DNA of 64,000 nucleotides from Sthenelais limicola (GCA_942159475.1 OW804100.1:11344646-11408645); one strand, 5' to 3'. Counted from the stretch's first letter, positions 36,047 through 49,700 are shown. The notes: a model not told the origin generated them from the sequence alone. Numbers and translations: made by a program.

Positions 36047-38531
36047 TTTTGTCGTTAATACATTAGAACTAGTATTCATTGCACAACTAGCTCTCGAGGG
36101 CTTGACTGTTCTTTTCTCTGATAGAGAAATCATTACTCTTCTGTCTGCCTTAATTCTGAGGGGCGAGATTATTAAGTAATGGAAAGGCAGTTCTAGCGGA
36201 CAGATCAAATTCAACAATTTTAGATAGAAATCAGGTAATCCCGTTTTCATGCACAATACATGAGCCAATATGGATTCATGACCTAATATTTATCTACACG
36301 AGGATGTTTAAAATCCCATCCCAAATCATCATATACATTAATTTGCATAACAAAATGCTTAACATAATGATAATATTTCTGGTGTGTATGTGCAAGTCGT
36401 CCATTACACCAATAAACTAACAGCACACTTTAATCAAAATAGTTTCTGGGTCGGTGTCTGTTAACAGCTTCCCAGTATTACTACATTGATTCTTACAATT
36501 CAGTCCGCACCTCAATACAGATGTCTGTATTCTCCTACCTTACTGTTGCATGTAATTGTTGACAATGCGCAAGTTGGCCAGGTACGACTCGTTACCTACG
36601 CGTTGCTGTTCGTTTGTAGGTGCTCGTTCGTGCATATATATATTATGTATATATAATATATAATATTCGTGAGAAAAAATAATCTGCTTAAAAAGGGCGT
36701 TTCATAGGTAAAGTTTAGGACAACCCCGATAAACAATTGATTGATTAATTCTTATATAATGATTGTATAATAAAATGGCAGCCCCTGATATTGGTTTGCG
36801 CAGGCAAAATAAAATCTTTAAAATCAGAAATGTTTGCCGCACCCCCCACTGTCCACAGTCCCCAGAACTATAGCTCATGAATGCACACTAAGTTAGGGAC
36901 TAAAACTTAAAGTTGCCTTCACTTATTGCATATGATTCGTGATCACTTTCAGAGTTTTCATGATAGAATACTATATGATATGTCAAATAAAATAAAAGAT
37001 TTAGGACTATCTGTATATTTGAAACTGTCGCATGCACAATTACAAGAAATCTTTTTCATATTAATGGCTGTTTCCATGGTAATCGCATCTGCAATGTCAT
37101 GAAAATCCCGACTTTCAACTGTTTCCATGGCAATTTCTACTCGGGTAAATGGTTCTGAAGCATTGGGGGCCATGTTGAACATACAAAATTAAATTCGCCC
37201 CATCTGACGAAATATACATAGGTTAATAGGGTGTTAACCCCCCCCCCACACACACACACCTCAAACAAACACACAAACATAATATTCATGGCATTAATAA
37301 TACAATCTTTCATAGCTTCTTAAATACGGTTCTTGAAATAATTTGTTAGGCAACTTTGAGGGGAAAAGGGGAGGGAGGGTACGCGTTCCTGACCCCCCCC
37401 CCCCACCACCACCCAAGCACTCAACTATCTGCCCCTTTATTCCCCAGCTCAGGAATTATTCACCATCTCCTCCTAATATAACACTTCCTCTCTACCTGTT
37501 CCTCTTCCTCGTGAGTAACCCAAATCGTCATTCTCCTCTCTGCTTCCCTGCACCTATTGTCATTCCTGTTAAGAACCTGCTCCTCCTTGTTACATGCCTA
37601 GAAAGTAAGCTTCTATGGGACTGCCTCACAGATACTTCCCCTCATATACAGGCCGAAACACTGGAGTGTAAGCCTTTGTTTCAATTTACTGGGAAAGCAT
37701 AAAAGCCTATACACTTGGACGGGAGGGGAATGAGTAGCTTCAACTCCAGGTGTTCCAGGATGTGCATGTATAGTGTTATATCTCATCCACTTAACCGACA
37801 CCTTCAAATTGATATTTTCATTTGCTTCCCACCTAAAATATAAAAACAAACTTTATAGTGGAGGGGAAGGATGAGTCCAGCAAACCTAAACAATGAGGAG
37901 AATTCTTTGTGAAGGGTTCGATGATGATCAACTTGGAAGCATAGCTGGATTAGAAAGCTTACAAGATGGGTAGATGCTTTGCTCCTATATCCCACTTTCA
38001 CATGCCTTTGTTTTCGACCGAAACCTTCTTGAAATGCTGGCTTTCCCCATTCCATTCAAGATGTAAGGGAATGAGTTATAAAGTCTGAACAAAAGATGAA
38101 ATGATCTCTATTGTTCCCGCATGTTCCCTTTCACGGTTATGGTCGTGACAGATCTTTTGTTTAATGTTTAATATAGAATAGGAATTCCAGGAACAAACAT
38201 TATTTAAAACATATTTTAGAAAAGATGAACCAGTTTCCAGATAAGAATAATGACACATGCTCTGTAGGTGTATTCTTCAGGTGCTAATACACTTCACGGA
38301 ATTCTCTTTATTCTGCTGACAGCTGAGTCGTCTTTACTATATTTAGTGTCTTTTGAAAATAACCGCATACATGTACACATTCTCAACGTAGTGTAATAGT
38401 GGAACTGCATGTGTGGAACGTCCTTTCTATTTCAACCTCTGCCTATACAATTCCATAAGTAAATGTATGAGTGTAGCATGGGCGTTGAAAAAGATATCAG
38501 GATATTTCCTCCTCCCAATTTGTCCTTTTAA
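36047..38531. other. Gene-free stretch with simple repeats
   Basis: It holds an AT-rich self-complementary run at about 36632-36668, a poly-C/CA tract at 37231-37258 and a poly-C run at 37394-37404. Short frames only; none recognised. Confidence 0.55.
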
Positions 38532-39750
38532 GGGGTGTCTCCACTGGCTGCGGTAAGCTCTGCGTTTGGTTTTTGATTGGCCTGCGTTTCAAACCCTGCG
38601 ATTCTATGAAGATATATGTTGTAGCCGCAGGTCAAACGCAGAGCTTACCGCAGGGTCATTACTAGGTCTCATGAATGCGATAGAGACTGCGACTGAATTG
38701 CCTTCCCGCGCTTGGACAAGTTGCAGACGACATTTTATCACTGCACCTAGCTGTGTCTGCCACGTCAGTTTATTGCATTTTTTCCAAGTGTTAAACTAAA
38801 TAATTGTATCTTTAATGAATAATATGGTTTCATAATAAGTGGGTCTGTATATTCCCACTCTGGTGACATATAATATTTGTATCTACTGTGAGGTAGGTAC
38901 ACCGCCATATTCATAATTCTACACGCACATTATTAGGTAAGCACATTTATGATTTAATCCTTGACTTGAGCATGGAAACTCCTGATCTCAGCCCCGTGTT
39001 TTATATAGTAATAAGACCCAGTGAGTATATAAATCTATCATTCTAAAAGCATTTTTCCTCAGAACATTAAATGCTAGATATATAGATGCCTCAAAGTGTG
39101 ATATTCTCATTTATTTCCTTCTTTGGAACCTGATACAAATAGCTAAAATCACCCCCGAGTGGTTGTTTTTAGAGAAACCTGATTAAAAACGTATTATCTA
39201 TTTTAGTTTTTAATCACTTTTCACCATATGTGGAATCATTTACATAGTAAATTATGTGCCAATTTATATGCACTTTTTACCGACAAGTTAATTCCGTAAG
39301 TAAATGCACCATCAAAATCTCCCATAATTAAGTGGGAACTAGTACCATTTACGGTCAACTTTTTACAGGAACAGTTTACTTTACAATGCCCTAGGCTGAA
39401 TAAAACATAAAATCAATGTATTTCATCACCAACACGTTAGTAATTCCAATCGCACCTGAATCGCAGAACAGTCTCCATTACGAATTTCAAACGCAACATT
39501 TGCCTAATCACATCGCAGAGCTGCTACAATCGCAGAAAATATTCAACATGTTGAAAAATTCCTGTGACAGTCGCAGCACACAAAACACACATTTTTAGCC
39601 GCAGTTCAAACGCAACCCAACCGCAGATACAATCGCAGAACAGGTCTCCACTGTTACGGTTGGTCTGCACATGAACTGCGCTTGAATAAAATTCCCCGAT
39701 TTTGTATCGCAATGCTTACCGCAGAGCTTACCGCAGCCAGTGGAGACCCC
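38532..39750. mobile_element. hAT-like non-autonomous element, ~1.2 kb, with CGCAG subterminal arrays
   Basis: The left end GGGGTGTCTCCACTGGCTGC and the right end GCAGCCAGTGGAGACCCC are inverted repeats that continue through GGTAAGCTCTGCG. Inside, CGCAG/CTGCG words recur many times, clustered near both ends (38550-38655 and 39455-39735), as in transposase-binding subterminal repeats. Flanking bases TTTTAAG and CTTTAAG may be a decayed 8-bp target duplication, which would suit hAT. No transposase frame is present. Confidence 0.8.
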
Positions 39751-41766
39751 ACTTTAAGCTATATTTCGAGCCAAATTCCCAGTATTTATGTTTTGCTATT
39801 CTACAGTGACAATTTGGATTCACCAAACTTGATAATTTGAGAGATAATTTGGTATTGTGCAAAGAAGAACGGGCCAATATATTTGGGACTTTCTAACCAC
39901 TAACTAACCACTGAACCCCGCCCCCTCTTTCTCTCAGCACCCCCCCCCACACACACACACCTATCAACCTACAGTCCACACAATCTGTTTCCCTGTCCCC
40001 CTCCCCGTGGCCCCTTCGCTGTCTCTTCACAAGAGGAGTAGCGGAAGAGCGAACAAAAAGCAGTCATGCGCACTAACCACTCCTGAGGCTTCACTAGCGT
40101 CACTTCCTGCTTGTTACTTCAGGCATCAATACACAGAAATTGGATTTTAAGGATGAGTCTTGCTCTGTGACCACCGCCTCTTGGGTAGAGGGGTGATTTG
40201 TGTAGTAGGAACATGGGCGATATAGGCAGCTGTATCAAGTATCAATATATGCATAATATAGTGCCCCTTTGGACGGCATTCAAGTAGTAAGTGAAGGGCA
40301 TGGACACTTACTTGTGGCACTAACCATGTTCATGTAGCATTGTAAAAATAAATGGATGTTAATCCTTAATTTAGTAATAAAGGAAAAATGAATTCTAAAT
40401 TCCCGAGACCTACTGTGTTAATCACAATGGCTAATTTATAGTGTTACATTATGATTAACATTTCAACAACTTTTTAAAAAGGAATTCACTGAATTTGTAT
40501 AGTCGATAGAGAATGTGTACTCCTATAGCTATCAGACAACTGTCACTTCATTAAAAGCATTTTCTATCCAGTCCTAGGGGTGTGTAATCGGGTTACTAGA
40601 AAAACTTACTTAAATGTGTTTCTGAATCTGAATCTGAACATTGTAATATTGACTGAGATGATGAAGGAGTGGCACATTGAATTATTCCCTTAAGGTTTTT
40701 TACCACAATGCCTAGAGAAATATATGAAACATTTATAGTCCTTACGACAAATGAATACAGATAGCATCCTATGGGCTTTTGGTACTACATATTTCTTTAT
40801 TCATGCGAAGGAAGTATCTTCAGAAATGTCCCTCTCCTTGATTCTCCAAGACAAGTTGAATGTGTTGAATAATTCCAGATTTTCGCACACCCTAGGGGCA
40901 TATGTGGGTGGCGCTGAAGGCCTTGTCATAAAGCACACACTATTGCCATCATCCATCCCCTCATCCACATCTCCAAACATTTAATTAAAATTCTTTGTTA
41001 GCACAAGCCCAAACTGTAAATTGAAATGAGAATTAAAGTGCAATAAAAGTACCTCCTAGTGACAGAATTAGAAGTTCCATGAGAGTGAACATGGGATGAA
41101 AAAGCTAGAATCTCTCATTAGGGACTCGGCCATTTCACTCTGACAATTAAGCTGCACATATGTTGTATTCGTGTGCATTGGAGGCAATGTGGGAGCTACA
41201 GTGTTGAAGCAATGTAGAAGGGCCTTCCACATGTAGCGAGTGGACGGTAGAGAATGTGTGTGGGGAGGTGAGGGGGTCCATGATTTATGGACTGGGGGGT
41301 CGCCACAATAATACTGAATATAAAACCTAATTTAGATATATAAACGTACATAACACCATATATAGCCTTGATAACATTAATCAAATATCTATGTGTTTAA
41401 TTTTTACAAAGCCTCGGTACTAATTATGGGATTTGGTTTTGCTATTCATAATATTGATTTGGTTTTGTTATTCATAATATTGGTAAAGAGCCATTATTTT
41501 CATATAGACTGTATTTCAATATGCCTGTATATATTATGAACTGAACGGTTCTCTAACAAATCTATACCCGTTTAGATCTTGTATGTTGAAGGACATCTGA
41601 ATGGTATATTGTTATATTTTATAGAGGATCACTTTCACTTCTGCCAGGCAATGATGTGATAGTGGAAAGCCTATGGAACCAATAACCTTGCTTCATTTTT
41701 GATAGGCCCGTGGCAGAATATCAGTTATTTGGTGAACCTTGTATTTTGGGTCATACCATTATGTTT
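39751..41766. other. Gene-free stretch
   Basis: No supported gene. A C-rich/CA repeat lies at 39941-39960, and a 26-base tandem duplication (GATTTGGTTTTG.TATTCATA...) at 41431-41481. Confidence 0.55.
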
Positions 41767-42012
41767 TTTGATAGATTCTAGATTTTCAGAATCTCTTGAT
41801 TCTGAATCTGAAAGTACTACTCTATAACCTTTAAGGAGTTCTAATTATTGACTAAAATAGTCCTTATTTTGACCTAAGATGTCAGTGTATTATCTTCCGA
41901 GTTATTTGCAAAAGACCTCATAAAGGTCGAGGTCAAAGGACATTTTGAGTTTTTTGCAAGTAACTCAGAAAATAGACAGATTCGGAATCAAGAGATTCTG
42001 GAATCCACCAAA
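41767..42012. mobile_element. Inverted-repeat (MITE-like) element, ~246 bp
   Basis: The left arm (41767-41810, containing AGAATCTCTTGATTCTGAAT) and the right arm (41977-42012, containing ATTCGGAATCAAGAGATTCT) are inverted copies with a small gap. Nested inverted words GAGTTATTTGC and GCAAGTAACTC lie inside. No coding capacity. Confidence 0.6.
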
Positions 42013-43310
42013 TAAAGAGTATTGACATTCCCTAAGCCCCGATTTCATATTGCTCTGCTCATTGATTGATGTTCTGAGAAAGAGGCGAAAAGATGTTTCT
42101 ATACATAGAAAGAAATGCTTAATATCAGATGATTGATTGACAGCACTTTCATGAAGAAGATGAAATAGCTAGAATTTAGAAGCATTCTGTATTGATTAAT
42201 TCCTTTAAAGGGGAACTCCCTATAGCTCACAGATAATCGGGTAGTTTCTATCCAATGGACGAATTGCTCATATAATAAGATGGATTTCGATATTCCTTGA
42301 AGAACCTTTCGGTGGCAGAAACATTGCAGCGGTACCTTTTATGCGATACAAAATGTATGTACATGTATATTTCAGCAGAAGAATACCTCATTTGCAACAA
42401 AGTGGTAATTATCATTTCAAAAAATAGAATTCACATTTCCAACATTTTTGATAACTACCCGAATACCTCTATTTAGTACTCCCTGTACCTTTCTTACATA
42501 TGGATGCTTCTAGATTGTTTGGGACTGTGTGGGAGTAAGTAGTAAGTAAGTACCACCCATGAGGCACTCAGAGAAAGCAGCTCTTTGCAGGACTTTGAAA
42601 CCTTAGTATAGGGGACAGTAAAGGCCCAACAGGAAGGTGTTGTCGGAACATGCCCTTCTTGATTGATTGATTACTTCCTTTTTATAGCTCAACGCTACAA
42701 GTATATCTGAAGTGTATTGTACTTTGTCAATATCCTAATTTCATCCCATTACAATATCCATCGTTCTTATTTCATGATCCATTCTTTCCCCATTTCCACA
42801 CTGTCTTGTTAAGTGGAAAGGTCACATAAATAAACAAGGGGGCTTAAAGGGATTTTTCAATTTGGTATATTCTCTAATTTGGCTAGAGGCAATCCATCGT
42901 TGATTTTTCATATTTATATTATTTTGGCTTCGCTCGTGCAGCGATCCTATGTTTACTATGGAAACTGGGATTAGCCCGTAGGTCGCTATAGTAAACCTAT
43001 GGCAGTTGACTATCCAAATGTCAAAGATTTAAGTAGATAGGGTAATCTAGGTTTCGATAGTTTACCCTTTTATTACACACGTGAGCAGTTAGAAAGGTGC
43101 AGTTTGGGGGTGCAGTTCGGTGGATCCGAATCGTTCACGTGAGCAGTTCGGCCAAAGATGCAATTTCATTGGTGCAGCGTAGGCCAGATGACGTCGTCCC
43201 GACTGCGTAACTTAGGCCTACAAATTGCGGTGAATCAAGCTTCCTCGAGCTAAACTATAGGCTAAACAAGTTAAATTTACTTTTTAACATCCAAATAGAG
43301 TGTGTAATAA

Positions 43311-43474
43311 ATAGCAAATGGCACTCTGTTCGGGTTCAAACTGATCTAGAGCATTGGAGCGTCAATCCAAACTGATCTAGACCCCTCAGAAAACGGGAAC
43401 TCACCCCTTCGGGGTTTGTCCCGTTTTCTGAGGGGTCTCGATCAGTTTGAACCCTCCATCATGCCATTTGCTAT
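43311..43474. mobile_element. Fold-back hairpin element, 164 bp
   Basis: The outermost 13 bases ATAGCAAATGGCA and TGCCATTTGCTAT are perfect inverted repeats. Inside, GGGTTCAAACTGATC pairs with GATCAGTTTGAACCC, and the stretch ACCCCTCAGAAAACGGGA pairs with its complement across a short loop around CCCCTTCGGGG at 43404-43414. A second copy of AAACTGATCTAGA on the left side gives alternative pairings. No coding capacity. Confidence 0.8.
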
Positions 43475-44090
43475 AAATGTTTATCTATTTACACTGTAAG
43501 TGAATGAAAGTGTAACTTCACATCACAGGCTAGTAGTATATGAACATTATGCTTTGATGAAGGGGCTGTCCCCACAACTAAGTACGCCCATACAGCTGGC
43601 CTTCCGGTGGTGGTGGTGTGGGCGGAGGGGAGGAGGTGGGGGCAGTGCAAAACCACCAGACGTCTTACCCACCACATCCTCAAACCGTTGGTCTGAAGAC
43701 TGTAGCCTACCTGAGATAATGAGACACAAAATCGTGTTACGACATATCAGATATACTTTTAGTGTGGTGGATATGTCCTGGAAATAGTGGAAAAAGAGGC
43801 TGCAATGAATAAATCACCCTTTACTTGCAATGAAGCTATTTATTGCGGAAATAGTACATTCTGCCCAGAAATAGGAAGTGTGGTGTTGGAAAATATTTTG
43901 TGCTATGTGCAATAGTGTATACATGTAGATAGAGGAATGGTCTGTACCATATATTGCCACTACTGAACGCAACAGTGTTTATGGTGGAATACATTCAGTA
44001 TATTCGCCAACCTTCTCTCTGAGTCTCATTTCCTCACCAGTTAATAAATGCTCCCTAGCCAGTATATGACAAATGACAATAACTATAATA
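43475..44090. other. Gene-free spacer
   Basis: Only short frames, crossing a GGTGG-rich low-complexity patch at 43608-43645. Nothing recognised. Confidence 0.5.
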
Positions 44091-45050
44091 CACTCTAAGA
44101 AGAAAGGGTTCTAACAAGAACCCTTAAGGGTTCTTCAGCTTGTTGACATGGCAGAACCCCTAAGGGTTCTACTTAGAACCCTTTTTTGAGGGTTCTAAGT
44201 AGAACCCCCGTTTCGGGAATAGGCAGGGTTCTACATAGAACCCTCGATTTGAAGAACCCTTTGAAGAACCCTCTGGCCAAAATAGGTAGGGTTTTACATA
44301 GAACCCTGATTTGGCATCCCTAAAATTGCTTGTAATTTACAATGTTAATTCTGAATAAAGTAATGAATTCATTATTCCCTGTTGAATCTAGACTGGTCCT
44401 TATAATAACAGATTTGTGCTCAGTGCTAAGGCAGCATGTTTCTCCACAGAAGCATTTTGCCCAAGAGCATTCAAGGAGAGACTGCATATTATATGCAGTC
44501 CCTTTGCTTGACTTTTTCAGAGTTCCTCATCCATTTCCATCAATATCCACATCAATATCCACATCCTTAATATAATCCTCTCCTACAGCTGACATAGGTA
44601 TCCATTGCAACTTGGTGTTTGACAATTTTGGTACTTCAGTAGTACTCATAGTAATAATATTAGAATTATAAGGGTGCTTTCTTCACAACATTTTTCAACA
44701 TCAAGCAGATAAGTTATACAAATAAAGTATTGATTTCATTGCTTTCAATATTCCCAAGTTTATAAAGTGTAATATCTATAAGGTATAAATGCCTCATATA
44801 AGTATTACTAGTGAGACTTTTGTTTTAATAGAAATTGTAAATAGCATGTAGTAACCTGTGAGGGCACCTAGTGAAAGCCAAGTTCCACGGTACTGCCACC
44901 TGGTGAGAAATCTATGAAGAACCCCTATGGTTCTAGATGGAACCCCCGGTGGTCCCGAAGAACCCTTTTAGGTGTCAAAGAACCCTAGGGTTCTTGGTAG
45001 AACCATGGGGTTCTATCTAGAACCCAAAAGAACCCTTTTTTCTTAGAGTG
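44091..45050. mobile_element. TA-flanked TIR element, 960 bp, packed with GGGTTCT words
   Basis: The ends are inverted repeats beginning CACTCTAAGAA.AAAGGGTT, about 22 bases with one mismatch, flanked on both sides by TA. About 14 copies of GGGTTCT/AGAACCC lie in the left 230 bases and about 8 in the right 140 bases, in both orientations. The AT-rich core (about 44320-44910) has no transposase. It is a non-autonomous DNA element. Similar GGTTCTT-rich elements are known from animal genomes, but I cannot name the superfamily with confidence. Confidence 0.85.
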
Positions 45051-45703
45051 TACCACATATTAGCCACAATAACCATGCGGCCTGTTGGTGCCCTGACTTC
45101 AAAGACATCGTCTATATTGTCAACCTTCTGGTTTACAAAAGAACATCTAGAAAATCTAAAACCTGTACCGCGACCCACTAGATTACATGATGCAGTAACC
45201 AGTATTAAACGTAGATATGACTAACAAGAATTTATATACAAGAAGTGTTGAATATAAATCTGCAACTATTATTTAGTTTGTTTTCGTACAATGAAAAGTA
45301 TCACTCATGTGAAGTTTGTAACGAAATAAGATCTGTTAAAAAAAACTCTCTGGAATTCCCTATACCAATACCAATAGACCAATATCAGATACTAATACAT
45401 CGGATGAGTTCAGAAATATTCAGAAAATAGCTTTGAATAATGCCAGAATCTTGTATTGAATTATCTTGATTACAAAGAATTAGAAATAATCTGTGCTATA
45501 TAACACAGCTCGAATGAGTAAACATTTTATAATTACAACATTATGTCTCTATCATATTGTTTCATCATTACATATATATATCAACTTAACAAATCATCGT
45601 ACATATATACATACGAGTAACGTGGCAGATCATTGTATACGCAAAAATATTCTGTTCAATTTTCAATTAGTAATACCTCCAACATAATGCTAAACATGCT
45701 TAG

Positions 45704-46786
45704 TTATGGATATATGGTTCCCTTGTTGTACATCATTACTTGTCCCCACAGTTCTTCATGGTCAGCAAGTTTCGAGCTCTGTGTGAACTCCTCGTCATGA
45801 ATGTGCCAGAAGATCTTAGAATGTAAATATTTCTGCCACTTCTGTAGCGACATGTCCTTAGGCTTTCTGGTTCCCTGTGCTTCACGGTACAAGAGAAACG
45901 AATTCTTTATATTCATGTGACGTATGTCTGTGTAGGACACGAGGAGGCCAGTGATGTAGGGGTCATCCAGATGGAGTAAGTCTTTCCTATCGTCAACCAT
46001 TGACAGTGTGAGAAGAGTGTTGGCAACATCCACTGACATCATATATCCAGCACCACTACAGAACGGTGGCCACTGGTCACTGGGCACCAGTTCTTTGTCA
46101 ACTGCATAGTGGCCCTTTCTAAAGACCCTGCTATTGCGCCAAACACCACACAAAAGTATCTTAGATTTGTGACCCTTTTGAAACAGTGCGTTTAGTTTCT
46201 CAACATAGGAATAAGTGTTAATGAACATATCATCATCCGTTTTCATTACATAGGTTGCGTTAGGACAGTATTTTGCGACCCAGTTGAAACCAGAGAGGGC
46301 CTTAAGAGTCAAATTCTTAGGACTATCAACAAAGTCATTCCTTATTATGTCATTATACTTGATAGATTCTTCTTCTAAAGACCTCCATTCTGAGTGTTGT
46401 GATGCCCCTATGACGAAGACAACTCTAAGAGTCCTCTCTCCAAAAACGGTCTTATTAGCCCAAGTGTTCCGAATCAGATCTCTCCTTTCCTTTGTCGTTT
46501 CCATACTGAAAACGAATATGAAAAGCATCGGGTTGCATTCTCCTTTTGGTTGTAGCCGGTACCTGTGGCAGTACTTTTGTAAAAAGCAGGATTTCGTGTA
46601 TTTTGAAGGCTTACCTTGACGGGATAGTTCTATTATATGATCCAGTTCATTTCTGTTGCTTATTAGAAGCTGGGTGTTTAGTACTGTATAGTGTCTGTGT
46701 CCTCGGACGACAACATTTATGAAAACTGCTAGTGCCACAATTACTGAACCAAATATGATCATTTGAAAGTATCGTTTAAGCTTCAT
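45704..46786 (-). CDS. Beta-1,3-galactosyl/N-acetylglucosaminyltransferase-like protein (GT31), 360 aa, single exon
   Basis: It is a Golgi type II membrane enzyme expected to transfer galactose or GlcNAc from its UDP-sugar in a beta-1,3 linkage to glycan acceptors. A short basic tail (MKLKRYFQ) precedes a membrane anchor at residues 9-27. A stem leads to the catalytic domain from about residue 86. Family motifs are present in order: R-x-x-IRNTW (102-109), VFVIG (123-127), KTDDDMFIN (182-190; D184-D186 is the metal/UDP-binding DxD), FCSGAGYMMS (242-251) and LDDPYITG (273-280), which stands where many members have EDVYVG. Three N-glycosylation sequons lie at N111, N158 and N176. The frame is open 19 codons further upstream, but the only other start there is GTG; the first ATG (46786) puts the anchor at the very N-terminus, so I use it. 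Its length suits the family and no break is seen. The acceptor cannot be told from sequence. Confidence 0.94.
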   Translation of the reverse strand: MKLKRYFQMIIFGSVIVALAVFINVVVRGHRHYTVLNTQLLISNRNELDHIIELSRQGKPSKYTKSCFLQKYCHRYRLQPKGECNPMLFIFVFSMETTKERRDLIRNTWANKTVFGERTLRVVFVIGASQHSEWRSLEEESIKYNDIIRNDFVDSPKNLTLKALSGFNWVAKYCPNATYVMKTDDDMFINTYSYVEKLNALFQKGHKSKILLCGVWRNSRVFRKGHYAVDKELVPSDQWPPFCSGAGYMMSVDVANTLLTLSMVDDRKDLLHLDDPYITGLLVSYTDIRHMNIKNSFLLYREAQGTRKPKDMSLQKWQKYLHSKIFWHIHDEEFTQSSKLADHEELWGQVMMYNKGTIYP

Positions 46787-49700
46787 TTCTAATGAATATG
46801 CACAAACTTTTTGGAAAATACAAATACTTTGTTGAGGTTCCACGTGTATATATATATACTATGTTTGCGACCATGGCCTCCTAAAAATCTAGGAGTTTAG
46901 CTGCTAGGTCAAAGTCAAAGCCACAACAAGACTATGCTTATAATGGTGAAATATTCAAATGACAGCGGGGCAGTTTGCACGCTTGCAAAAACAAATTAAA
47001 GTATGGGTAGCATTAGTTATACTGATAAGTCCTTATGTAGGATGACTAGGAGATATAAGTATGTTGTTATACTCCTGTAAATTAGGGTTATACGTGGCTA
47101 TAGATCCACACATCATAACATAACAATACATGTAGTCGATAATATTCATACGGCAAATCAGTGAGGCATGAGACAGCTGTATACAATCTAGAGACCCTAC
47201 ACGTACACATTATAGTCCACAATCTGTGGAGCATTTAAGATATCATCCATGAACCATAATCCATGAAACAAGAGTTTCAAATGTTCATTCTTTACTTTAA
47301 AACGGGTGAATTCAATGAGAAAATATTGGTATAGTAATCAAAGATTACATTAGACTTAATGTTACAAATATCATTAAAATCCCAGATAAGAATTGCATCT
47401 TGATAAGTAAATTAAGAAAGAAAGAAATAGTACCAATAATAAAAAATAAATGGTTCAATTATAAAACGTATACGTTCCAAGGTCGTCACTTTTTAACGTT
47501 TTTAATCTTAACATATGGCTGTAGGAGACGAAATCCCCCAAGATCCTTTCTTGTATATTGACTATTGTTTTAATGCATTCTGCTGGTTTTAATGCCCATC
47601 ATGACAATGCTTTAACATTCAGAAGGTACATAATATCAAAATATTAAGATATGTCCAGTGTTCAATGATTCTTAAATACCATAATAGAGGGTTTCTGAAG
47701 AATAAAAAGAAGGGAATAGCCCTGTATGAAAGAAAAATGGAAAAGATCATAATAGCATAGTGTACATCAGGTGAAGTTGCATGAATATTATAATATTATT
47801 GTGTACTCAGTAGAGGGAAAAATAAATTGATATCGTGATGAATCATAACTTAAATTCATACTACAATTAGGAGAATTATAATCTTTTGCTCTAATCTTAA
47901 ATGTTTACCCAAAAGGAAATAACATACAATTCACTTCAACACCATTTTCTGATAATTTGCAGGGAAAATGTGTATTTGAATTTCTAAATATTTGTTTTCC
48001 TATTTGGCCTGCCATTTAAATGCAGGAGATATGTTGCGAAGTGTAGGAGTAGTTGCTCAAATGAATTGATGAATTCAAGATTAGGAAAGACTATTGGAAT
48101 GAAATATTATATTGTTTATTGACATGTCATAGGTTTAATTAGACTTGGACAGAATGTCCTACTTGTGAAATTCAAAAAATAATCATTGATAGTCTATTGA
48201 AGTCATTTGGTTTTTTTTACACTGCTCTGATATACATGTATATGCAGTGATTATGATGCTTATTTAATATTAGAGTAGCCATAGTACTGGACACACTGCT
48301 TCTTAGTCCAAATTTTTTTAGACAACATGATTTGGTGCGATGACTCAGGCTTCAAAGCTATTCAGCTAGCATACATTCTGTCAGGAACACAATCGGAAAT
48401 CCCATTTAACATAATTTAATTCATGGGGATGCAGTTACAAAGCATTGGGTCTTTGTATATATACAATATATACATGAGGGATCTTTTGATTTGTTTTTCA
48501 TTGTTTTGCATTGGAACTATCAAAGTTTTGTCCCAAAATATTGTTATGAGGTGGGGTCTAGGGGGGGGGGCCCAAATCGGTAATACTTGATCAAAGAAAA
48601 ATTGTTTCAATCATATTCTCATCCTCGTCACTCATCCCCATCCTTCTCTATCACATATCACCAATACTAACATTTTTACAGGATCTTAAGTGTGATGTCT
48701 GTCAACTAATATCCTGAGAAACGGAAGCTACTTCCTAGCGTTATTAGAATCTTGAATAAATAAAGAAAAACTGGTGAAAAGGAAGAACAAATCAACAACG
48801 TTTTATACGCTGTTCATGTTCACATATTGAAATCAATTTTGCTTTGATTTTGCATCATATATGCAACTTGAGACTTTGCATTTGACTTCCAAGAGACAGC
48901 ATCCTAATCTGTCTAGTCACCATAGTAACCAGTGGAGGAAGAGGAGGCTTGGCTTACAGAGAGGGTGATTAGTGTAATGTAAAACACATGTCTGGGTGGA
49001 AGGCAGGAGAAAGCATAGGCTTGTATGGGGAGCCTTTTATAGATCATTAAGTCATTAACTTCACTTCTACTATGCACAGCTTGCATCTTTCGTATGGGCA
49101 GTGGACCCAATCCTTGTACAATTGGTGCATACATTTCAATTGCCATCAGTATTAATGAAGCTGCGTCCCAGCTTAATTTCTTAGTCCCGAGTGCGGTAAT
49201 TCCTTTAGGTTTTCATGATTCCATGGCCTTTTTTCGAATCCTTTCATGAGTTGTCATTTTTGTTTATCTACAGTGGAAATTTGGGGTAAATAGAACCAAT
49301 ATTGCAATTGGTTAAACCTATAGCCAGTGCTATCCTATCATTTTCAATTTCATTGAGGATTCCCAAAGTTTCAGAAGATGATAGAGAGTCAGATTGAAAT
49401 ACTAGGGATTTAGGTGCTCCCTAGATTTTCCTTGAAAAAGCATTTTCCTTCCTGTCTAAGCCCATCAAATTGTGGAGCAGTATGATGAATATTCGATATA
49501 AAATAGTCGTCTATATTTGTTAGGTTATTTTTTAGGTTAGTAAAATAAGGTGTGGTTATAGGTCTGACTATGTTGGCTTGAGTGTTTCCATAGTAAGTGC
49601 AGTTGCACAGACCATGCAATGTACAGGTTCAGAAATCATTTAAACAAAAAGGATGTTGTTTGTTTGATCCATTAACATCTTTATCGTATACCTTCACCAT

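Noticed and set aside
46787..46843. A 19-codon N-terminal extension of the glycosyltransferase
   Set aside because: It begins at GTG, not ATG. The internal ATG puts the membrane anchor in the proper type II position.
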